A stretch of DNA of 64,000 bases from Lucinisca nassula. Its lineage: Eukaryota > Mollusca > Bivalvia > Lucinida > Lucinidae. The position numbers and the translations under genes were made by a program. The notes under the pieces were generated by a model. It saw only the letters and a program-made list of their open reading frames with translations, had not been told where the DNA came from and searched no databases. Of this stretch, positions 45,073-55,620 are shown one piece after another. Numbering within the stretch: position 1 is the first letter of the stretch; each line of letters opens with the position of its first letter. The stretch is taken from contig OY757026.1 of NCBI GenBank assembly GCA_963580285.1, positions 85,286,651-85,350,650 of the forward strand, in the 5' to 3' direction.

Positions 45073-45165
45073 TGCCGGGTAAAAGTCCCACGAAACTGGA
45101 AGCAAGGTCTCCAAATGACCTTTACAGTGTTGACGGGGACATTAAACCTCAAATCAAACAAACTT
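45073..45165 (-). mobile_element. SINE-like repeat 3' tail
   Basis: GCCGGGTAAAAGTCCCACGA to CATTAAACCTCAAATCAAAC then AAAC. A 5'-truncated copy with an A-rich end, which fits retroposition in minus-strand-style sense as drawn here (the sense text reads left to right). Confidence 0.65.
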
Positions 45166-45480
45166 CCCACTTATGCAAACATTTTTGACCTGTGACCTTG
45201 ATCTTGATCTGTGATCTACATAATAATAACTTTGGAACCATTTGAGATATAGCCTTCATATTTTGCATGTTGTCACAATGGCTTCACCTTCCTACAAAAA
45301 GTTTGACCTGTGACCTTGACCTTTGGTCTACTTGATCATAATAAATGAACCATTTGAGATAGAGCCTTCATATTTGGCATGTATTTTCCTTCTGCCAATG
45401 CACCTTACTAAATTACCTACCATTGCATTTCTATAGTGTGGATCAGCTGAGCGATCCAGGGCCATCATGGCCCTCTTGTT

Positions 45481-45885
45481 ATTCTAAATAAATTACACCA
45501 AGTAATAAAGTACACCACAATAGCTCCATGGCAGCCATCTTAATGGTCTTTAAATGATATCTCCTCCCGAAAAGAAGTCAGAATGATCATAGAAGGGAGG
45601 CACCATATTGTTCTGTTCAGATATCCAATAAGTTTGACATCTTGAAAGTCTTCAAACCACATCTCTCCCAGATGATAAGTTGGAATGAGCTGAAACTTAA
45701 TGGGGGTCATTGTGGCAACATGGAGAGTCAGGATTGATAATAATGCTTTGCATTAATTTTCAATCTTCGAGTGACATCTTTTAATTCGTCATAGCACATT
45801 TACAGTCTCCACTCTGCACCAACATCATCTTCTGAATCCTAAGATGGATTGAGTTTTTCAGGTATCAAGGCAGCATGCAGATTTA
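45481..45885. other. Unassigned sequence
   Basis: No convincing gene or family is seen. TTAAATGATATCTCCTCCCG and TCTTCAAACCACATCTCTCC suggest a diverged relative of the long repeats. Confidence 0.35.
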
Positions 45886-46200
45886 GAACATCACGAAAAC
45901 ACGCCTATATACTTTTGACCCCCTTGAACCCCACATGTATATAGTAAAACTGGGGTTTCCGTGGGTATACCTTATTTTTCTTGTTTCTGCTCTAAAATAT
46001 AGATTGTGGGTACTCGTTAGAACCGCCTCATCGAGGCGGTTCTAACGAGTATCCACAATCTATCGAGGCGGTTCTAACGAGTATCCACAATCTATATTTT
46101 GAGCAGAAATAAGAAAAATATCACAATTTTTGATCGTAAAATTTTCGATTTTTCGGCCGTAAAATTAGTCAATGTATTTGTATAGGCGTGTTTTCTTAAT
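45885..46200. repeat. Foldback element with duplicated centre
   Basis: GTTAGAACCGCCTCATCGAG / CGAGGCGGTTCTAACGAG forms the core. The right arm segment GAGGCGGTTCTAACGAGTAT then CCACAATCTAT is present twice in tandem (about 46035 and 46063). Ends are GAAAACACGCCTATATAC and GTATAGGCGTGTTTTC. Confidence 0.85.
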
Positions 46201-46349
46201 GATTACTAATGGCAATCTGACCTGATATCAAATAGGGTCACCATGACACAGTGTAACGTATAATGATCAGCGTGATTCCATTCCCACTTGGGCCTCTAGT
46301 TCTTATCTGGTGTTATGATCTCTATAAACATGCATTTCTATTTTTGCAG

Positions 46350-46454
46350 ACTGCCTTTGAGACTGGCCATACAGAAGCTGTGATAGACATTATTGAAAAT
46401 CTACACTATGCTGTCAACTCTGCGATACCCTCAAATAGCCACGCCCTCTTCTTG
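46350..46454 (+). CDS. Exon of an unidentified gene
   Basis: I cannot name the gene. A strong acceptor (tctatttttgcag) and a reasonable donor (ttg|gtaaat) bound 105 bp, exactly 35 codons in phase 0-0. The peptide contains TAFETGHTEAVIDIIENL and HYAVNSAIPSNSHALFL, and it is not repeat-like. This is the best supported of the three orphan exons. It is on the same strand as, and upstream of, the Rab gene, but its phase and content do not place it in that gene. A helical-repeat protein is possible. Confidence 0.55.
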
Positions 46455-46551
46455 GTAAATATATAGATATCTTGCATCAGTTAAAAGTAAGCATTAAATA
46501 AGTGTATTGAAGCAAGGATATGTATATGTTTAGAGTTCTGGCGGGATTAAT

Positions 46552-46723
46552 CCATTCAGTACTGGAAACCCCAAAACGGATAGTTGGCAAACAGAACGCG
46601 GCGTCTGATCAGGGCCTACATTGTTTGCAAATAGGTTTTGAAGAAAACACAACCTAACATCCCTAAATTTTGAAATGGACTTCTGCAGGTGGAAGATTCT
46701 ATTTGGTACAAAAATGGTTAATT
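46552..46723. repeat. MITE, GGAAACCCCAAAACGGATAG family
   Basis: AATCCATTCAGTACTGGAAA to TTGGTACAAAAATGGTTAA, with the central palindrome mostly deleted (CAGAACGCGGCGTCTGATCA). Confidence 0.65.
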
Positions 46724-47480
46724 ATGTCCCCCAACCAAAGGGGAGGGGGACATATTGTTTTTGGTGCAGATCCCGTTAGCGTTGGCTAAGTGGGAAAAAT
46801 GGCTTTTCTGCACTCTATCTCCTTAAAGAATTCATAAATTTTGTCAAACTAGGTACAATATATCAAAACAAGATACTGCAGATTCGATTAGATTTTGGTG
46901 ACCTTGACTTAATTTTCAAGGTCACAGCGACCCCAAAACAGTCATTTTTTGGCCAAAAATGACTTGTCTGCACTCTGTCTCAATAACCAATTGATTATAT
47001 TTTGTCAAACTTAGAAAAAAATTATCATTACGTTATACCGCAGATTTGCTAATATTTTAGTGACCTTGACCCCATTTTCAAGGTCACAGTAACCCAAAAC
47101 AATCATTTTTGGGCCAAAAAATGGCTTTTCTGCACTCTATCTCAAAATTGAATCAACATACCACAGATCTGAACAGATTTTCGTGACCTTGACCTCATTT
47201 TCAAGGTCACATGCACCAAAACTTGTCAATTTTGGGCCATAAATGGCTTGTCTAAACTCAAGCTCAGTAACGAATGAGTCAAACTTGGTACAACATATCA
47301 TTACAACATACCATAGATTTGATTGGATTTGGGTGACCTTGACTTTTTTAAGATCACAGCGCCCCAAAGACAGTCAATTTAGGACCAAAAATGGCTTGTC
47401 CGTACTCTGTCTCATGGCTTGTTTGCAGCTTACAGTTTGGTGACTTTAACCTAGTTATTAAAGTCAAATGGGTGTTCAGG
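46724..47480. repeat. Interspersed repeat, GGGGACATATTGTTTTTGG family
   Basis: It starts with CCCCCAACCAAAGGGGAGGGG. Four or so ~150-bp units have TGGTGACCTTGACTT, TTCAAGGTCACAGCGACCCC, AACAGTCATTTTTTGGCC and TCTGCACTCT(A/G)TCTC. A diverged copy lies at 62720-63130. Confidence 0.7.
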
Positions 47481-47493
47481 ATATATTTATGGT

Positions 47494-47513
47494 GGGGGGG
47501 GGGGGGGGGGGGG
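47494..47513. repeat. Poly-G tract
   Basis: About twenty consecutive G. Confidence 0.95.
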
Positions 47514-47699
47514 CATTGTTTTCCTCTGAAAACATTTCTAGCTTTTTTTATCATTCAACCCATAGTTACTAACTAAAGGTTCCTGTCTACTCTTATCCAA
47601 GTTACCATTACAGACAATGTACAAAATCCAGGTAATGTTTATTTTTAGCAACACAATAATATTCTTCTCCGTGTGATGTCAGAGTGCTGTGTTTGTTTG

Positions 47700-47996
47700 T
47701 TTTGTTTGATTTGAGGTTTAACGTCCCCGTCAACACTGTATATGTCATTTTGGAGACGTTGCTTCCAATTTTGTGGGACTTTTACCCGACATCGAGATGA
47801 AATGACATCTCAAGCCCTGCCGCCCAATGAAACAAACAGGATTTATAAGCATGGACGGTCCGTCTCGCACCGCGGTTACTGGACAGGCATAGATCCTCTA
47901 AGCGGTTTACCAGTACTAGTGTGCGGACGGTTTCAGCTCTGCGTGGAAGCATCATGCAGCCCATCTATTTCTTCAGGCCCCGATGGATGGGGGCGG
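47700..47996 (+). mobile_element. SINE-like ~290-bp repeat, well preserved
   Basis: All family blocks are present, from TTTGATTTGAGGTTTAACGT to CCCCGATGGATGGGGGC. Confidence 0.8.
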
Positions 47997-48349
47997 CAGA
48001 GTGCTGTGTAACTGAAATCTGGACTGGGCTTGTGTTCTGGGATATTGGCAAACAGTGTCTGATCATGATCTACACGGTTTGAATTTTATTAAATGTTAAA
48101 TGAAACAGCCTAAGTCTGAGTCCGGGACTATTTTCCCAACCTACACTCAGAGATAATCAACCCACCACTATTTTCTGTGCTTTGATTAGGCCATCCTTAA
48201 AAAACTCTTGGTTTGCAGTGCTTCTACCTACTCACACAGATTGTCCCTACCCAAAAAGATTTATTACCGTTCTGAGGATTTTTTATCTTTTGAAATCCTG
48301 ATTAAACTCAAATTTAACACACTAAGCCAAATTTCAAGAAGATGACATT

Positions 48350-48560
48350 CTTGTTTTGTTTTTTTATTTTATTTATTTTATTATTTATTTATTTTTTTAT
48401 ATATATATATATATTTTTTTTTGCTGTTTTATATTTTTTCAGAGAAAAATCTGGCTTGACATTTCATTTGAATGGTATGCCTAACAGACCATTCAAATGA
48501 AATTTCAGACCATTCAAATGAAATTTCAAGCTTAATTTTCTCTGAAAAATCAGAAAATAA
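48350..48560. repeat. T-rich and (AT)n tract followed by an inverted repeat
   Basis: TTTTATTTTATTTATTTTAT and TATATATATATATATA precede GAGAAAAATCTGGCTTGACA, which faces a CTTAATTTTCTCTGAAAAATC-type arm. CATTTGAATGG in the left arm meets two tandem copies of CCATTCAAATGAAATTTCA. Confidence 0.7.
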
Positions 48561-48844
48561 GTATTTGAAATGATCTTTCTGGTTGCTTTATGGTGCTTTA
48601 AGGGGCAAATATCTTTTCAGACCTTAACAAAAAAGACCTACCTTCCTACCCACCTCACATATGATGGGTAGGAGCACAGCAAACAAAATTTGTTATAAGG
48701 ATGGCCTTACTTTTGAATCATATTCTAGTGTTAACCTAATGACACAACTTATATATATACATGTATGTATATTTGTGGCTCTTGAAACAGTTAAAAGCTG
48801 AAGTGGTCATCTGACAAACAGAAAATGCACATGCAGTTTTAAAA

Positions 48845-49268
48845 ATAGAATTAGAGGCAATGATCAGGAATCGATGCAATTAACTTACAGCTCCTAACAG
48901 AGACACCAAAGGGAAAGAAAGACAAACCTGAAACAACAGACCCCAACGGAAACACCAAGAGCGGAAAGCTAAAAGGACAGTTACTTTCCCACAAAATGGC
49001 CAAAAGGCTATCCAAAATAAAATAATATGAGCGACACAAACACCTAAAGACAAACCATTACAAAAATAAACCGCGACAGAAGAACCGCCTTGGAACGGTC
49101 AGCGGAAACGAATTCCACTGGGGGGCTTAAATCGATTTTACGTGACCACAATCCTCGCCCTTACTTCCGTCGCGATTAAGACAAGTAATTTGTTCAGTCC
49201 GCATGAAGGCCTCCTAACTCATCAGTGCAACATCTCCGTGAACACAAAAATCAAAAAACTACAGAGAT
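48845..49268 (-). mobile_element. Solitary Naiad 3' UTR, diverged subfamily
   Basis: AATTAGAGGCAATGATCAGG to GTGAACACAAAAATCAAAAA. It shares subfamily features with the 56.6-kb copy (GCTCCTAACAGAGACACC, ACGAATTCCACTGGGGGGC) that copies 1 and 2 lack. Confidence 0.8.
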
Positions 49269-49454
49269 GGCACAACATGTCCTTTTGGACATGCCCAAAC
49301 CATCAACTGTTGAAAGAATACTCTCTTTGTGCTGTCAGGGTCTCAAGCACTGGCATGCATATTGTTAGACAATGGAGGTACTTGTCAACTACACCACAGC
49401 CTCTTTATAACACTATTGTCGGGGTCCGAAACAGAAGTCGTGTTACTTAAACAA

Positions 49455-49752
49455 TCCGGCCCCCGCCCATAGGGGCTTGAAGAAATATATGGGCTGCTTC
49501 CACGCAGAGCTGAATCTGGCCCGCACACTAGTACTGGTAAACCGCTTAGTGGATCTAAGCCTGTCCAGGAACCGCAGTGCGAGGCGGACCGTCCATGCTA
49601 ATAAACTCTATTGGTTTCATTGGGCGACAGGGCTTGAGATGTCATTTCATCTCAATGTCGGGTAAAAGTCCCACAAAATTGGAAGCAACGTCTCCAAAAT
49701 GACCTTTACAGTGTTGACGGGGACGTTAAAACTTCAAATCAAACAAACAAAA
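49455..49752 (-). mobile_element. SINE-like ~290-bp repeat
   Basis: Reads left to right in sense: CGGCCCCCGCCCATAGGGGC to GACGGGGACGTTAAAACTTC then AAATCAAACAAACAAAAC tail. Confidence 0.8.
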
Positions 49753-49754
49753 CT

Positions 49755-49870
49755 TAACCGCGTTATAGCCAAACAAAAATGTATAGATTATACAGAAAAA
49801 TGACCATATGGTCATTTTTCTGTATAATCTATACATTTTTGGGATCCATCTTGAAACCGAGTTATATCCT
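49755..49870. repeat. Foldback MITE, near-perfect palindrome
   Basis: AATGTATAGATTATACAGAAA / TTTCTGTATAATCTATACATT with AATGACCATATGGTCATT at the centre. Flanks ACCGCGTTATAGCC and GAAACCGAGTTATATCC match the 2.3-kb copy. Confidence 0.85.
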
Positions 49871-49960
49871 TAACCACATCGACGTCACATCGAGAGGTTG
49901 CACCGACGTTGATTTGACGTTGCCTTAGCGACGTGTGCCTGCTGGGAAGCTTATGATACG
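49871..49960. repeat. Half copy of CCCAGCAG MITE
   Basis: GACGTTGCCTTAGCGACGTG then TGCCTGCTGGGAAGC matches the right end of the complete copy at 54022-54166. Confidence 0.55.
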
Positions 49961-50139
49961 TTAAGAAAGTGACTATGGTGAACATAGGGGCAATTGATGC
50001 ACATACAAGATTCCGCAAGCCTGCAACATTGACTCAGCGCAGAAATCAAAGCACTGAGAGTACTGGTGGGTCGATTGTCTCTGGGTGTAGTTAGGAAAAA
50101 TGGGCCTGAGCGTGGACTGTTTCGTTTAACCCTTAAACT

Positions 50140-50295
50140 CCTTTACTGAAAGCAAACCGTGTAGACCCTGATCAGACACTGCGTTTTTCGGTGCCTGATC
50201 CTTAAATCCCTATACTCTAAGCAAGCAGTGAAGACCCTGATCAGACGCCGCGTTCTGCGGCGTCTGATCTGGGTCTACACTGTTTGCCTAGCCCA
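50140..50295. repeat. Two adjacent palindromic MITEs
   Basis: GCAAACCGTGTAGACCCTGA...GGTGCCTGATC (half copy), then GCAAGCAGTGAAGACCCTGA / TCTGGGTCTACACTGTTTGC around GACGCCGCGTTCTGCGGCGTC. Confidence 0.8.
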
Positions 50296-50702
50296 ACCCA
50301 TGATTCCAGCCCAGATTTTACAGTTAACCTTTTAAGTAAACACGCTGACCTCACTGCGATAAAATTCTATAAATAATCTGCGTGGATTCCTACAAATCAG
50401 TGATGAGAGCCTTTTCGCGCGCTTTTGATTGATTGGTCAATAATGGTCATGTGGTTATCTCCGCGTTGGTCACGTGGACATTTGCAATAATCGACTTTCT
50501 ACCGTATGGTACATTTGGGTCGATTGATAAACAATCGACCCAAAAACGTTTAAACGGTGTCTTTAACGTCGCCTTAACGCCAATCTAATACTGAGTACTT
50601 ACAGAAAAAGGCCTTTGTCAATGTTGAAACGTCTTCCAGGCTGAATCAACGCCAACCTAATCTGAGTACCTTAACACAAACGTACGTATACATAAATAAT
50701 AT

Positions 50703-50915
50703 GACGGACCTCCGTGGCCTAGTGGTTAAGAGCGCTGAATTTTAATCATTAGGTCTCTCAGCGCTGTGGTTCGAGTCACATGTGGGACGCCAAGTTCTAC
50801 ATCGGAAGGTCATGTGTTTTTTCTCCGGCTACTCCGGTTTTCGCCCACCTCTGATTAAAGATCAGCTCGATTTGAGTGAAATAATCTTGAAAGGGCCATA
50901 GAACCAAAACCAAAC
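50703..50915 (+). mobile_element. tRNA-derived SINE
   Basis: The head carries an A box TGGCCTAGTGG at about 50715 and a B box GGTTCGAGTCA at about 50768, in tRNA-like spacing. The body contains TCCGGCTACTCCGGTTTTCG and GATTAAAGATCAGCTCG, and the end is AAAACCAAA. The anticodon arm does not fold as a normal tRNA, so it is not a tRNA gene. Confidence 0.75.
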
Positions 50916-51229
50916 GTACGTATACATAATTATATGGGATTTCTTATTCATTTCGCTGTCACTATGTTTCGGCCAGGCTGTGGATTTTAATATGTGCAGA
51001 AAAATAGTCAAGGAAGAGTGCTTCACTTCTAAAACTTATAGCCGGGGAGCCGGGCTACACGCGTTACATCGTTACATGTATGTAGCACAATTTTTCGTAC
51101 GATTCGGCCCGAATGGACACTTAAACAAACCCGGAAGATATATGTCCCAAGTTTATACGGAACAAATATGGACTATTTAACAAGCTTAAGTTGTTTTTAA
51201 TTTATGACGTTTTAATTTAATACCATATT

Positions 51230-51505
51230 GTCTCACGCTGATGGTATGAAAAGTATTTCAACTAGTCTTTTACATGACATTAGATAAGGTTTCTCAAATG
51301 TAATATAAACTGACTATGTAGATTGGATAACAACAACTGAAATAACACTATGGAAAATTATCACTACTTATGTTCAACTATAAAACCGTGCATTTGACAC
51401 AATTATCGAGTCTGACATGGTTTTCGGGAAGGTGTGATCACAGACTATATAACAGACTGCTAGGAAATAAACGCAAATGGATATATCACAACTTCCATGA
51501 AAACG
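51230..51505. other. Unassigned sequence
   Basis: AT-rich. The 90-codon ORF overlapping the right part runs into a foldback element and is not convincing. Confidence 0.35.
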
Positions 51506-51760
51506 CCAATGCGATGACCAGCTTTGTAAACCCTACTTTGTATAGAGAAAACAGGGTGAACAAGGGTATATTTATTTACTTATTCTTGCAGAACTATAGA
51601 TTGTTGGTACTCGTTAGAACCGCCTCGATGAGGCTGTTTTAGGTGGTTCTAACGAGCATCAACAATCTATGTTTGAAGAAGATATAATCAAATTATCGCG
51701 AATTATCATAAAATGCCATTTTTGCAGCCACGTCATGCTATAGAGATAATATTTGAAATG
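51505..51760. repeat. Foldback element, GAACCGCCTC core
   Basis: TTGGTACTCGTTAGAACCGC...CGATGAGGCTGTTTTAGGTG, GTTCTAACGAGCATCAACAA. The centre has an insertion relative to other copies. Confidence 0.75.
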
Positions 51761-52009
51761 CATTACACGCAAGGATGTACAATGTGTCACTAATCAAACC
51801 TTAAACAGTAAAAAATTGACATTTTGTGTAAACATTGACACGTATTCTTCAAAATAAACGTTGTGTTTACTTTCGTTTTACGGGGGCTGAACCGAAACAG
51901 GACTTAAAATGTGTTAAATAAACTATGGGCCTGACTTACGGAGATTATTTTATCAGTACAAAACTCTCAAAAACGAAACGAAAACAGAAAGAATAAAGGA
52001 AAAAGGTAA

Positions 52010-52011
<2 letters not shown>

Positions 52012-52092
<81 letters not shown>
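52012..52092. repeat. (CT)n microsatellite
   Basis: About 80 bp of CT repeats with one CC interruption. Confidence 0.97.
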
Positions 52093-52095
<3 letters not shown>

Positions 52096-52174
52096 AACAG
52101 GTGCCACTTGAAATGACAGATGGGAATTATTAAGACTTCATGTTATCATTTTTGTATGCAAAGATTGAGGGCCC

Positions 52175-52845
52175 CGCCCATCGGGGCACGTTTGTTTGTT
52201 TGATTTAAAGTTTAACACCCCTATCAACACGGTAAATGTCATTTTGGAGAAGTTGTCCCAATTTTGTACGACTTTTACACGACACTGAGATGAAATGACA
52301 TCTCAAGCCCTGTCGCCCAATGAAACCAATAGGGTTTATAAGCATGAACGGGCCGACTCGCTAGGCATTGCCTGGACAGGCTAGTCTGGCCCAGAAAACA
52401 TGTACACTCCATATTTTCCAGTTCTGTGGTGTGTTTTCCTTGCTTCCAAAGGATAACCCTTTCTAGAACATATTAGATCATTTAACGTTGTTTACTAGTA
52501 CTCATGTGCGGGTCGGTTTCAGCTCTGCGTGGAAGCATTATGCAGCCCATCTATTTCTTCAAGCCCCGATGGGCCATCGGGGCTTGTAGAAACAGAATGG
52601 GCTGCATGGTGCTTCAACACAGACACATGAGAACTGGTAAAATGCTTTGTCCTGGAGAGTCGGACCGTCCATGCATATAAACTCTAGTGGTTTCATAGTG
52701 CGGCGTGGCTTGAAATGTCATTTCATCTCAATTTGGGTAAAATCCCGCAAAATTGGAAGCAGTATCTCCGAAAGTACCTAAATATAAATAGTGTTGACGG
52801 GGACATTAAACATCAATTCAAACAAACAAAACAAAGAGTGTATAT
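52175..52845. mobile_element. Inverted pair of SINE-like repeats, one carrying a 260-bp-repeat fragment
   Basis: A plus-oriented copy (52195-52576) and a minus-oriented copy (52577-52840) meet head to head at AAGCCCCGATGGGCCATCGG then GGCTTG. The plus copy is split at 52382-52490 by a fragment of the 260-bp repeat (CTGGCCCAGAAAACATGTAC to CCAAAGGATAACCC). Confidence 0.75.
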
Positions 52846-52856
52846 CTAAACATGTA

Positions 52857-53203
52857 CAGTAGAACTTCGATGGCTCGAACATCGATGGCTCGTTTACCAT
52901 GGATGAGTCGAACCCGTTCTTGAGTCCCTAGCGAAATCCTCTATATAAGAAATAGAGGGGGATAATTAAGGAGATTTTAGTCTTTTATCGTGCAAATGTA
53001 TGCTGTGTGTACTCATTAGAATCGCCTCGATGAGGCGATTCTAATGAGTACACACAGCATACATTTTCATTATAGAACACCGAAAGGATGTTTAAAAATA
53101 TCCCGTTATGCCTCCTGACAGTAACCATCAGTGGCTCGAACTACCCCTGTCTCGAACAGATTTTCGAGGTCCCATAGGTGTTCGAGCCATTGACGTTCGA
53201 CTG
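52857..53203. mobile_element. Tc1/mariner (pogo-like) MITE with TA target duplication
   Basis: TIRs read CAGTAGAACTTCGATGGCTC and its partner GCCATTGACGTTCGACTG, each flanked by TA (52855-52856 and 53204-53205). There is no transposase ORF. A GAATCGCCTCGATGAGGCGATTC palindrome (23 bp) with ATGCTGTGTGTACTC arms of the foldback family sits inside at about 52995-53070. Confidence 0.75.
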
Positions 53204-53319
53204 TATATATATTCACCTTAATTCCGAAAAGGGATAAACCAGTAAAACATTTTTCTCATCACGACATGAAGCGTTGAGACAGGAAAGTGATTTGAGCTGG
53301 GGCACAGCATTTCCTACAA

Positions 53320-53725
53320 CTTACATGTGCGCCCGGCGAAGAAGCAGATCAGTCTGTGCAGTCATATGGGCCCCGACAAGCGATTTTGGTACTTATCGCC
53401 TATGCGAGCAGCGAAGGTTCAGGCGAGCCTGCGCATCCGCGCAGTCTCGCCAGAACCTTCGCTGCTCACTCATACAAGCAGTGAATCAAGAGGAACCTTC
53501 AGACTGAAAGCCATATCCCTGGCCCCTCTGAATGGCTGGGCATGCGCAGTTAAAATTTGTCATGACAGTATGCTCGAAGACCCAGGGCTCATATAGTCTA
53601 ACTCGAGACTTCTCTTGTTGCACTGAAAGAGCACTGGGCCCTTGGCTATCCTTAGAGCGAACAGCGAAGACACTGATCAGACTGCGCGGATGCGCAGGCT
53701 GACCTGAGTCTTCACTTGGCGCACG
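53320..53725. repeat. GC-rich foldback segments
   Basis: GAGCAGCGAAGGTTCAGGCG pairs with CGCCAGAACCTTCGCTGCTC around CCTGCGCATCCGCGCAG. A second related half lies at 53648-53720 (GCGAACAGCGAAGACACTGA / CTGAGTCTTCACTTGGCGC). Confidence 0.7.
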
Positions 53726-54021
53726 TCTTATTTTAAGATTTGTCGTGCGCTGGCTCATTTCAAACGTCCTCCAGGAACATAGGAAAGACTCGTGAAAGCC
53801 CACTTTCTATAGATAACAAAGGGATATAAATTATTTTACGGGAATATACAGTGTAAGTCAGCCTGACTGTTGGGGCGAGTTTTGGTTTGGAGTTTAACGG
53901 CCCAATCAACACTATTTAGGTCATATCGAACCGGTTAATTTATCACTTTTTGTCTGAGCAGGCTTATATGAAAGCGGTAACACAAGTCTATAGATCTACA
54001 TCTTCAGGAATCAACGGAAGG

Positions 54022-54166
54022 TTGCCAAATCCCAGCAGTCACTCGTCGCTAGGGCAACGTCGAATCAACTTCGGTGCAATGTCAGATATGACGTTGCATA
54101 ACGTCATGACGTTGTACCGACGTTGGTGTGACGTCACAATTAAGTCATGTGCCTGCTGGGAGGGTT
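54022..54166. repeat. CCCAGCAG MITE, complete
   Basis: Terminal CCCAGCAGTCAC and GTGCCTGCTGGG. The interior is rich in ACGT palindromes (GACGTTGCATAACGTCATGA, GTACCGACGTTGG). Confidence 0.65.
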
Positions 54167-54251
54167 CTTTTGATGTCATTAGGGAAATATCGAAAGGAAA
54201 TTTCTGTTTGTTGACAGTTTTCTCTTCTATTATGCTAACCACATCTTATTT

Positions 54252-54548
54252 TGAATCCGGCCCCCGCCCATCGGGGCTTGAAGAAATATATGGGCTGCAT
54301 GATGCTTCCACGCAGAGCTGAAACCGACCCACACGCGAGTAGTGGTAAACTGCTTAGAGGATCTAAGCCTGCCCAAGCAAAGAGGTGCGAGCCAGCCCGT
54401 CCATGCTTATAAACTCTATTGCTTTCATTGAGTGGCAGGGCTTGAGATGTCATTTCATCTCAATGTCGGGTAAAAGTCCCACAAAATTGGAAGCAACGTC
54501 TCAAAAAATGGCCTTTACAGTGTTGACGGGGAAGTTAAACCTCAAATG
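54252..54548 (-). mobile_element. SINE-like ~290-bp repeat
   Basis: CCGGCCCCCGCCCATCGGGG to GAAGTTAAACCTCAAATG, complete in the family's blocks. Confidence 0.8.
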
Positions 54549-54565
54549 ATGAAAATCCGTGATTT

Positions 54566-54866
54566 GTTTGTTTGATTTGTGGTTTAACGTCCCCTTCAAC
54601 ACTGTAAAGGTCATTATGGGGACGTTGCTTCCAATTCTGTGGGACTTTTACCCGGCAGTGAGATGAAATGACATCTAAAGCCCTGCCGCCCAATGAAACC
54701 AATAGGGTATATAAGCATGGACGGCCGACTCACACCGCTTTGCCTGGGCAGGCTTAGCTCCTCTAAGCGGTTTACCAGTACTCGTGTGCGGGTCGGTTTC
54801 AGCTCTGCGTGGAAGCATCATGCAACACTTATATTTCTTCAAGCCCCGATGGGCGGGGGCCAGAAA
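54566..54866 (+). mobile_element. SINE-like ~290-bp repeat
   Basis: TTGTTTGATTTGTGGTTTAA to CCCGATGGGCGGGGGCCAGA. Together with the preceding copy it forms a tail-to-tail pair. Confidence 0.8.
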
Positions 54867-54869
54867 ATC

Positions 54870-55095
54870 CGTGATATTTTTTCTTATTTATACTGCAGAT
54901 ATAGATTGTGGGTACTCGTTAGAACCGCCTCATTGAGGCGGTTCTTACGGGTACCCACAACCTATATCTTGGTGGAGAAATAGGAAAAATAGTGTATACC
55001 CCTGTAAACCCCAGTTTTCTCTATATAAAGTGGGGTTTAGTGGGGTGTTCATTTCACGGACTTGTCCACGTGATGCAAAGAGCATTCAAATCAAG
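54870..55095. repeat. Foldback element, GAACCGCCTC core
   Basis: ATTGTGGGTACTCGTTAGAA, CCGCCTCATTGAGGCGG, TTCTTACGGGTACCCACAA. The right end TTCACGGACTTGTCCACGTG is shared with 25.7 kb and 61.4 kb. Confidence 0.8.
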
Positions 55096-55324
55096 ACCTT
55101 TAAAATTAGCTATAAAATGACCCGAAAGTAATGTTCTATATATTTGCTTGATATGGTGTAAATTTCCTTATATTAATTGTTCACGATTTCTTTAGAAAAA
55201 TATTGTAAATTTATTTGCTGTTTTTGTTCATTAAATCAAACAAAACAAAGAAAAACATTCATTACGAAGACACGTGTTTGATTGAATGATTGTGTGTTGT
55301 GTTTAACGACACGCCAACCCTTGT

Positions 55325-55620
55325 GGTTCGCCCCTGCCCATCGGGGCTTGGCTAAATAGATTGGGCTGCATGATGCTTCCACGCAGAGCTGAAACTGACC
55401 AAACATGAGTACTGGTAAACCGTTTAGAAGGACTAAGCCTAAAGTCGTGCGAGTCAGACCGTCCAATGCATATAAGCCTTTTGGTTTCATTGGGCGACAG
55501 GGCTTGAGATGTCATTTCATCTCAATGTCGGGAAAATGTCCCACAAAATTGGAAGCAACGTCTCCAAAATGACCGGAATAAGGTTGATGGGGACGTTAAA
55601 CCTCAGTTCAAACAGACAAA
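55325..55620 (-). mobile_element. SINE-like ~290-bp repeat
   Basis: GCCCCTGCCCATCGGGGCTT to GGGGACGTTAAACCTCAGTT then CAAACAGACAAACAAA tail. Confidence 0.8.

Larger units (their letters stand above)
41592..45480. repeat. Long interspersed repeat, GGTCATGTCGGGTCAAAAA and CATATTTGGCATGTAGG units
   Basis: The left end is TCACCTGTCACGTAGTGATGA then GGTGAGCTTTTGGGATCAC. About fourteen ~140-bp units (CACTAGAGGCCACAGTTTTG, AATATGGGTCATGTCGGGTC) run to 43800. About twelve ~120-bp units (AACTTTTGAACCATTTGAGA, CATATTTGGCATGTAGGTTC, GACCTTTGACCTACTTT) then run to the GGCCATCATGGCCCTCTTGTT right end. It is interrupted by a Naiad 3' terminus at 43007-43165 and by a SINE-like tail at 45073-45165. No function is known to me. 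Confidence 0.8.

Noticed and set aside
50703..50790. tRNA gene
   Set aside because: A and B boxes are present, but the cloverleaf is not maintained and a SINE body with an A-rich end follows. The same applies to 2094-2178 (minus) and 57682-57755.
50980..51180. Possible exon starting after tttaatatgtgcag
   Set aside because: The peptide runs into a stop without a donor site and its composition is not convincing.
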